Shown here in pieces: positions 33,989 through 41,825 of a DNA stretch of 41,825 nucleotides. The stretch comes from Lyophyllum atratum (lineage: Eukaryota; Basidiomycota; Agaricomycetes; Agaricales; Lyophyllaceae). Both the position numbers and the translations under genes were made by a program. The stretch is from positions 1 to 41,825 of the forward strand of contig JACGCN010000114.1 in the NCBI GenBank assembly GCA_014905825.1, given 5' to 3'. The notes below the pieces were generated by a model. The model had not been told where the DNA came from. It made no database searches and worked only from the letters and a program-made list of their open reading frames with translations. Position 1 is the first letter of the stretch. Each line of letters begins with the position of its first letter.

Positions 33989-35857
33989 ATGGCTTCAGGC
34001 ATGGCTCACTTTCGATGTCCCACGTTTAATAGCCTCAATAACGACTTGCCCAACCTGAATCGTCTGACGCTGGCGTCGCACAACGAAACTAGCCAATATT
34101 CCTCTATATCACCTCTGCAGACCTCCTGCCTTCTCGATCTCTTCCTCCCAGCATCTCGCTCAGACGAGAAAGACAATGACTTCCAATCGAACGGTCGAAT
34201 CTGGACGACTTCATTTTCTGGTTCTAGTTCACGCCTCGCCGGCTTAGGGATAACGTGTCCTGAACGTTTTCACGACCACATCAAGCCGCAATGCAAGCAG
34301 CCGAATAACATAGCTTGGGATTCCGCAGCTCAAGACCTCTCTCAGACCAGTGCTCTCCAAACCCAACTAGGCGATGAACGCATGGGACAAGAGGATCTTA
34401 GCTGCCTTTATCGGCTGCCACAGACATGGTCTCCGTCCCCCGTCTCAAGTCGTACTCTGGATACTATCGATATGACCTGCTCTCTCAGCCAGGGTGCGAT
34501 GCTGCAATATCCACACTTAGATGGCGCGACGGACACAACTTTCGATTCCATTGCCGCTGCTTCAGGAATGTCTGTCGATGTTCTAGCGCAGCAGTTATCA
34601 GACACAGCAGGCTTGGCCCTTCAGTACATGGCACAGGAATCGAACGGTTCTTTTCCCACTCTAGGGGACTCGGCATCGAGATCGGAGGGGTCATTGTTGG
34701 AAGAACTTCTTGGGGTTAAGCATACATCCTGGCCAGTATTGCCGGACTTCGAAGGCGACATCACTCGTGGTCTTAGAACCAAAACTGCTGAAACTTGGAT
34801 GGGACCTTCTTTGGCTGTGAATCCTGCAGATACCGTGTCCGGAACACTCTACGAAACTGTTCAAATACAGGATCCCTTCCTTCTCTCCAGGTCTGCCACG
34901 TCTGGTATCTCGTCCCTCAATATGTTTGATGGCTTTCTCCCGTCAGAAACGGATATGCGAGACGACAATCAGCTCGGCGTCCCGGACGATATCGTCATCG
35001 ACCCAAAGGAAAATGAGATGCATGCAGAGAGCCCCGCTCACTATGGCGTCTTTCTTCCAATGAAGTTCGAAGATGATAACAGCGACTACGAGCTCCCAGA
35101 TCACGCACAGTCCAGTTCTTCTCCGTTCCCAAGCCCTCGGCTAAAGAAAAGAGCGCCGATTTTAAAGCACACTCAAAGGAAGTCCAGGCAACCTAAGCTG
35201 ACTCAACCTCCTGTTGAGACGTTCCCTTCTTACTCTGCTGCTGTCAAAGTCGAAAAAGACCCTCCACTGAGCCTTGATCTCGGTACACCGGTTTTGAATG
35301 CGCATCAAGGCATCGATCTCGAGGAGCTACGGTCCAAAGCTGAACGTTATGTCGTTCGCAACCCAGGACGGATTTACGATAATAACTGGTTGCTGTCCTT
35401 TGTAGGGAAGCTATCTACTCGAGGGGAGCTCGTGGAGGATTATAGATGCTACGTCCAAGGATGCTCTCAGACCAATAAGAGACGAGATCATATCCTGATA
35501 CACGTCGGTTCTCACTTGAATCACCGACCATTTGCATGCGCTTTCTGGTGAGTTGATTTCTCGTCTATCGTCTTGAAAGAGCGTTAACAAGTTCTCAGCC
35601 CCTCCCAGTTCTTTCGTAACAACGAATGCAAGCGTCATGAGCTGAGCCATAGCGGGATGAAGCCGTACGTCTGCAGCATATGTCCTACCGCCTTTGTTCG
35701 CCAAGACCTTCTCAAACGACACAATACACGGGCGCATGGAGTTACCTCGGCGAGGAAACGTAGGAGTGACGCGGTCGAGGAGGAGGACAAAGAAAATGTA
35801 CTAGCAGGGGTTCGTCCCTCGAAAAGAGTGAAGATGAAGAGGGAGGGGACCATTTGA
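33989..35857 (+). CDS. C2H2 zinc-finger transcription factor
   Basis: Two exons (33989-35547 and 35599-35857) give 605 residues. Roughly the first 480 residues are Ser/Asp/Pro-rich and without known domains. A conserved lead segment, YVVRNPGRIYDNNWLLSFVG, precedes three fingers at the C-terminal end. Finger 1 is YRCYVQGCSQTNKRRDHILI with HVGSH, finger 2 CAFCPSQFFRNNECKRHELSH, and finger 3 YVCSICPTAFVRQDLLKRHN. The intron falls inside the first Cys codon pair of finger 2. Basic patches ARKRRSD and PSKRVKMKR at the end are likely nuclear localisation signals. A TATATA run near 33872 lies about 115 bp before the ATG. Its DNA targets are unknown. I cannot name the gene. Confidence 0.85.
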
Positions 35858-36129
35858 TACTGCACTACAGAAGCTAATTACCCACGTTCGTTTGTTCGTA
35901 CTATTATTATGGATCGGACTACTATAGTCGCACTCGATACCTTCAAGCATTGCCCAACCCATGGAAATACAAAGAATCATGGAATGAATTGGTCGCGAGA
36001 GCGAAGGTAATTAGATACAAAGCGAAGAACACAGCTGATCTCTGTCTAGCTCGAAGATTAAATGATGATTTGCTCATCTATAAGTATATGATACTGTCAG
36101 TGATACAGGACATGTAATTCGTAAATCCA

Positions 36130-39100
36130 TCAGGGCCGCCAAACTGAATTTCTGGCAGGTGTTTGAGTCTGAGGCACGGTGCTCCGAGGACGAAGTATAG
36201 TGGAGGGTCTGGATGGGGTAACAGGTCGTAAAATGGTTTCCATATCTGCTCGTCTCATAAACTGGAGGGGGGTCAATCCAGGAGATCCCTTCGCGGATGG
36301 TGAATTTGAGGCGGACTTCATAGAGCGGGGGCTCTGCCCACTTGGCGTCGATAGAGAGAAAGAGGGCACAAAAGGCATCGTTGGTTCAGGGGTACGCGGG
36401 GGAACTGGTGGTGAGTCGACTTCAGCAGGTGCCTCAAGAAGCGTAGTCGAGCTAATCCATCTCTCCTCTTGCGCTCCTGGGCGAGGTGGAGACTCGGGTA
36501 GTAAACGGAAGCTATCCGCGAAGTGATCCTTTATGAACCTGTCGAGTCAATGAGATTAGGATGGGGAGGAGGGAGTGCAGGTAAAAATTACTTTGAAAGC
36601 TCACTCCACCCACCCCCGACTCGAACCATCACCGTCTGTGAACGTAATATTCGACAGAAGCAAAGTTTGGGGTCTTGATTACCTATCCAATACTTGCCGC
36701 TCTGGTCCTTCCAAGTTTCCGAAACTCCTTCAATGTTAATACCTACCGAGAGGTTGTTGACGACATCCCCAACCGCAACATCGAGTTTGTTTTGTGGGTC
36801 GGCAACATAAGTTTTCCTTGGGATTGCAGATTTTTTCGGTGGCGTTGCGCCCTTGAGCATGGGTGCGATGGAGGATAGGGAGTTTCTGGGAGCTCGCGAC
36901 CAAGATGACATGGACGTCGACGACCGAGTATGGGTGCGAGCGGAACGAGAATACGACGATGCCTCTGAGCCTGTCGGTGAGGAAGCCCGTTGGTGCTGTG
37001 CAGTCTGTGCTCTTGACCGCATGGGTGTGGTAGATGGATGTCTGACTGGAGTAGAGACTGAATTAGATAAGCTCGACGTTCGCTGTCGGGATGCAAACGT
37101 CGAGTTATGGAGGGAGACTCCAAGAGGGCCCGAGACAGCCCGGTTGGACGACAAGTTAGAAACCTGGCTCAATGGGCGACTTGGAGGTCCAGCAGAACCT
37201 CCAGAAACCGCGCGGCGAGGAGTGGGATGATTGGGGACGAGAAGCCGTTTCTGAGAAGACGTCGACGATGCAGAGAGGTTCGAATATCCACTAGTCTTCT
37301 TTGTGGAACGGGTGTTGATTGCCGATGCACTGCTGTTTCGTCCTGAGCTGGGACGTGAGCTAATGGTGCTCGGCGGTCGAGACTTCTTGCCGCCCAGACG
37401 GTCGTTCCCCATCTCTTCTAGCTCGCTCCAAGTTTGGAGTATACGCGTCTTCTCCGCAAGCGCTCGGGAATCATTCGAAACACTTGCAAACTTAGAAATC
37501 ATACTTTCGATTGCACCTCGAGTGAAGGAAAGACGCGCAACTAGCTGCTCTTCCGGTGTCGCAGCCAGAAGGGATCTATGGGAAGAAGACAAGATGCCTT
37601 TCGGTGGAGCAGGGTAGCTATCGATGTGTTCTAGAAAGTCGCTCAGGGCCGCATCGCATTTTTGGATCTCGTCCGCTAGCTGTGCTAGTTTTTCGACCCG
37701 TTTCATCAGTTCAGCAGAGGCTTCGAGTTCCGCTCTTAGTGACCTGAGCTCTACGTCAACGGAAAAGTCTGGTACCGAAGATGGAAGGAGGGAAACGCCA
37801 GAAGAGATACTAGAGAAATCGCGCGCCATCCTCCTTAGCTGATCCAGGTTGGGGAGGTGGGCAGATGACTTTTTGGGGCGGCATGTTTCGTTGATACTAA
37901 TCGAACGCAGTCGTTTCCGGAATGCAAGGCACTGAGCTTGGAGATCAGTCATTTCTTTCGTTTTTGGAAGACCTTCAGAAGGGGCAATGCGCAGACCGAA
38001 GATATCTGGGAAGTAGGTCACCACGCGGGCCGAGACAGGGACGAATACAAGAACGCGCACCTTCTTCATCCAATGGTCTCGCCTTCAGAATCTGCAGAGT
38101 GGCTCCTGTCGATTTCGTTCGTCCTTTCAGGGCTAGGTCCTTCTGCATTCGCTGGAGCCCAGTTGCTTCCTTGTTTGCGATTTCCTTAGCCTGGGCAAGC
38201 TGCTGTTCTCTGACGCGACGCTGATTGGCTATTCGTTCCTCCTCCACCTGACGATTCATCTCAGCAGCTTTCGTCTGCTGCCTTTCCCGTTCTGCCTTTT
38301 CTGCAGCCTCGGCCTGAAGTCGGCGCTCCTCAGCCAATTGCTGCTCTACCCTTCCGCGCTCGAGGTGTTCAGCAGCGATACGGTCCTTTTCAGCGTTTAA
38401 CCGGTGTTCCTCGTCTAGTAACTTTTGCACTCGGTCTTGTTCGAGTCTCTCTGCAGCAATGCGATCCCTCTCAGCCTGGAGACGGCGCTCTGCAGCCAAC
38501 TCTTCCTCCACGAGCCGTAGTTTCTCCTCTACGGCAAGCCTTTCCTGGTGTAGACGAATCTTCTCAGCTTCCTCTGCCGCAATCCGATCGTTCTCCGCCT
38601 GTATCAGCGCTTCCTCGACCAGCCGTTCCTCCTCTAGTCGTCGACGCTCCTCCGCCTCGACACGTTCACGAGTAAGTCGCGCTACCTCAGCCTGCTCGGC
38701 AGCAATTCTATCCTGCTCTGCTTGCTGCCGAAGAGCCTCTGCCTTCCGCTCCTCTTTCAGCTTTTCCTCTTTCTCGATTTCTAGCCTTTCTTGTTCCACC
38801 CGTGACCTTTCCGCCTCCTCAGCCGCAATTCGGTCTCTCTCCGCTTGTTGGCGTAGCTCTTCTGCGATCCGAAGTTGCTCTAGCCTTGTAGCTTCAACTT
38901 TCTGCTCGTGTAATATTGCGTCCAGGAAGGTCGATATATCGCTCTCCCAGATTTTACAGAGGTCTTCGGCACTGTCAACTGCTCTGCGTCGAGCAACATA
39001 GAGAACCTCGCGTACAGAGGCATCATGCACTCCAGGAACTGCATCCATCTTCCGCAGAAGTTCGCGGATAGGCGAGAATGAGCATGCAATTCGCGGGCGA

Positions 39101-41825
39101 TCGTTTTGTGCGGTCCTCTGCGCGTCCATTAACAGGGTGTTTAAGGACTTGGTGGTGTCACCGTGCTGGGACAGAAGATCTGATAAGACGGACTTGTAAG
39201 TCGTAAGCTCCCGATTGACCTTGCTGATATCCTCAGTGGTAGTACCGAGGGCAGCGTCAAGTTCCTTGGCCATGCGTGCTAGATCGAAGTGTGCCAGCCT
39301 CTGGACCAAACATTCAAGGCGGCCGTTGAGTTTCATTGCGAATGAGTTGGAGTCACTCCGAACTGCATCATCAAGAACAGCCAGGTCGAATGGCAGTTCT
39401 AAGGATGTCGGGCGTCCAAATTTCGGGTCCATTGGTGTACTGCGTCTCTTGTTGAAAGTCAAGCTGACCGAAGCGGAGTTCACGTGCTGGTTGACGAATG
39501 GTATTCGAGCGACTAGGCCACCAACGAACTTGGTAACATCGTCTCGCGCCAGTTCTAGACTGGATTGTAAGTCTACCTTGGCCTCCGGAATGTCACCGTT
39601 CACGAGACGGTTGGAAAGGACTTCATCTATGCATGACTCGACCCGCTCAATGGCGTCTTCGAAGCGCAGCTGTATGTCGTTGAACTCGCTATGGATAGAT
39701 TCCATGGCGTCGGCCTGCCTCTGAATCGATTTTAGTAGCTCCGCCATCTCCTTCGTCCCATCCAATAGCCCCTTTAACAGTGAGGCCTCCTTCAAGAGCC
39801 ATTGCTTTAGTGGCTCTTCCAAAACGCCGTCTAGAGATACCAATGGCAGGTCGATTTCCTGGGCTATCTGGGAGCCCAGATGTACAATCTCAGCCACGAA
39901 TTCGAATGTGACAATTTGGTAGGTAGAGGCGTTGCTGGCGAACTCTCTGGCGTAGGAAGCTCACTGTCACGACCTGAGACCTGGCGCCAACGCTGTGTTT
40001 CCATCATATCATGATCTCCTGCCTGACGTCTCCCAAGTGCTTCAAATCTCTATCAATCACCCCCCTGGATCCTTCGCGCCTCCCGTAGTCTGCTCCCTCG
40101 CGCTGTGACGTCGTCGCATGCCTCCCGGGCTTGATTTTGGAGAGCGCCTAAACGTCGGAATTCAGCACCAGCGTTGGCTTTGAACTCCATGGAAATGCCA
40201 GGAAGATCTAAACCAAGAATGGCTGGGAGGGAGTTTCGAAGAACTTGAGTCGAGCTCTGGACAGCAAGAGCATTTTCGTAAGGATTGAAGGGAGAAGGGC
40301 GAGAAATGCAGAGTGGCGGGAAGGCTCTAAGCATGCTTCGGCCATAAGATTCGGAGGGGAGCCATCACCATCTCCAGCGGAGACACCTTCCTGTATACGA
40401 GTGACGATGCTGGCAAATATGGTCGACAATTCTTGGGCTGTAGTGATCATATTTTCTACGCGTTTGACTGCCTCGAAGGCTGTGCGGTAAGCCTTGGCTG
40501 CCCCGTCAACATTGTGCGCTATAGTGGTCGTAGAAGCGATTTCCGAGGAAAGGGACTGCGCAAGCATCTTGTTGAAGTCCTTCTGGTCACCAAAGAGTGG
40601 ATGTTCTGGACGGGGGAAAGTACTTGATGACGAGGCGGGGTTACCCCTCAGAGCAAGCCGTTTGACCAAGGCGTCTGCTCGAGAGACGAAAGATGCGCTC
40701 TGGCGAGAGGTTGGGTGGTGAAGTTTTGCCGTTTCGATCTCCTCAAACAGATTCTGTGCTGACAATCTGTCCTTCATGGTTTCAACGTAAATCTCGTCAG
40801 CCCTGTGTCCAAGAAATTTAATACTGATGGACATAAAATGACGTGAAGCGGAATGTACTTTCTCCATTGCATGACTATATTCATGGCAAACTTGCCTACG
40901 TGTTCCATGTCCGTATTCCCTTCTCTTCCAGCTTATCTTGCTCATCCAGGAGCTCCTCCGGAACAGGTTTGCGGCTGTGATCTATCAGCTTATCGAGCAC
41001 CTTGCCAGCAGCTGCTATCTTCCCATGTCGAAGGCTCGTCACTCGTCCGGCGAACTGGGCAGCGTCACGAGAAAGTAGTTCTGCCAACTTGAAACGAGCG
41101 CTACGAGAAAATTTCGATGGGGTGACAGAGCTGTCTGAAGCGACTGACGCTAACGAGGTGACTGAGCTCCGACGTCTGGGATCGTGAGGCTCGTCCGCCC
41201 TCGGAGGGTTCTCATAGACAGATGGAGTCCATCTTGCGCGAGTGTCAAGAAACGTCTGGAGGTCTTGCAGGATTTTCCGGCGATCCACCCAGCCAGCAAT
41301 CCGACTCTCCTCCCAGCTTAGCCTCACCCCCAGCAGCTCCAAATTTTCGGATCGGTCGCGTAGCAGATGGAGCAACTTATCGAGTTCGTAGATAGTCGTG
41401 AGCGTAAGTTCAATAACGTCGGTATCTGCTGGGGATAGATTTCGCTGTGTTGCGGCTGATATTTTACTTTTAGCTTTTGACGTCGCGTTCATGGGCAATA
41501 GCCGACCTTTGGTAAGTTGCCTCAGCTTCGTAAGCTCCCCTCTATCAAATTGCTCGTCTCCTTTTCGATCGTATCATGTTCCGTGATCCACTGCTTCAGT
41601 TCGTGGGGGGTGATCAGTCCTGGGACGTGTTCGGCTGAGACACGGACCGCATCCAAGCCAGCGAAAACTTCGATGGGGGGCATTTTCTCCAGGGACTGAG
41701 AATAACCTGAGCAGAGAAGCTACACATTCAATTAATTGTACGCACCTTGATCTTCTCTTCAATCCATACTTTCCTCTCACTAAACGTCTGGAGTTCGATT
41801 ACCTCATGGGATTCCAGTGCTTGCT
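36130..41825 (-). CDS. Large GAR (GAS2)-domain cytoskeletal protein, N-terminus beyond window
   Basis: This is a probable microtubule-binding protein; at least 1,600 residues are visible and the start is beyond the right edge. From the N-terminal side: helical spectrin-like segments (41574-41825, 40896-41540, 40060-40860, 38860-39960) with sequences such as AQFAGRVTSLRHGKIAAAGK and AMESIHSEFNDIQLRFEDAI. Next is a long Glu/Arg/Ala coiled coil with exact repeats (38300-38840), then another helical part ending near 37400. A Ser/Thr/Arg-rich disordered stretch includes KKSAIPRKT (an SxIP-type EB1-binding motif, 36819-36830). The GAR domain has KYWIGNQDPKLCFCRILRS, VMVRVGGGWSELSKFIKDHF (36520-36780). 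A Ser/Pro-rich tail follows, ending RNSVWRP. GAR domains bind microtubules. This order resembles the C-terminal half of animal spectraplakins. A frame break lies near 41537. Confidence 0.85.
38386..38835 (-). repeat. Four intragenic coiled-coil repeats, 41-41-41-27 residues
   Basis: Each unit opens with DRIAAE(E/Q/R)xE. The Asp codons that begin successive units end at 38835, 38712, 38589, 38466 and 38385 on the plus coordinates. That makes three periods of exactly 123 nt and one of 81 nt. The fifth copy (DRIAAEHLERGRVEQQLAEE) runs on toward 38300. The short unit lacks exactly 14 residues, two heptads. Confidence 0.85.

Noticed and set aside
38459..39001. 180-residue Ser-rich plus-strand open frame
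   Set aside because: It is the reverse complement of the Glu/Arg/Ala coiled-coil repeats of the GAR protein, which forces a Ser-rich antisense frame.
1..41825. tRNA genes, transposable elements, CRISPR arrays and biosynthetic or mating-type clusters
   Set aside because: I looked for tRNA box A and B pairs, long terminal or terminal inverted repeats with transposase or reverse transcriptase motifs, and synthase, homeodomain or pheromone-receptor motifs, and found none. Only a computational scan could exclude them fully.

Overview
This is a 41.8-kb stretch of a fungal nuclear genome, almost certainly from a mushroom-forming basidiomycete (Agaricomycetes). Three things point there: genes cut by many 38-75-nt introns on both strands, a DUF6533-type membrane protein (a family expanded in Agaricomycetes), and a set of core eukaryotic genes. 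All gene models were spliced by eye using GT/GC-AG junctions, reading frame and conserved protein motifs. No tRNA, rRNA, transposon, CRISPR array or secondary-metabolite cluster was seen.

Layout. 1-1333 holds no recognisable gene, only a nested inverted repeat. 1334-3045 (+) is a DUF6533 protein. 3313-6454 (-) is a Zn2Cys6 transcription factor. 6717-10976 (-) is the STRIPAK subunit Far11/STRIP. 11424-11963 (+) is an unknown 135-residue protein. 12575-15064 (+) is a cyclin with a long ATG-free leader. 16104-19984 (-) is ubiquitin-activating enzyme E1. A 1.4-kb interval with orphan ORFs follows. 21380-23866 (-) is the splicing factor cactin. 24082-26411 (+) is mitochondrial ClpX. 26658-27562 (-) is RanBP1. 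27738-28621 (+) is the p24 cargo receptor Emp24. 28933-32175 (-) is kinesin-8. 32534-33816 (+) is dihydroorotase. 33989-35857 (+) is a C2H2 factor. 36130 to the right edge (-) is a large GAR-domain protein with spectraplakin-like features, missing its N-terminus.

The genes do not form one pathway. They are dispersed housekeeping and regulatory genes: signalling and cell cycle (Far11, cyclin), protein turnover (E1, ClpX), nuclear transport (RanBP1), secretion (Emp24), microtubules (kinesin-8, GAR protein), pyrimidine synthesis (dihydroorotase) and two transcription factors. Divergent pairs share short promoters: cactin/ClpX, RanBP1/Emp24 and kinesin-8/dihydroorotase.

I found no new multi-gene system. 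The noteworthy signals are in gene architecture: four homology-supported GC-AG introns in four genes; microexons of 7, 11, 15 and 17 nt that carry invariant motif residues; a coiled coil of exact 41-residue repeats in the GAR protein; and an apparent frame break near its N-terminal end.
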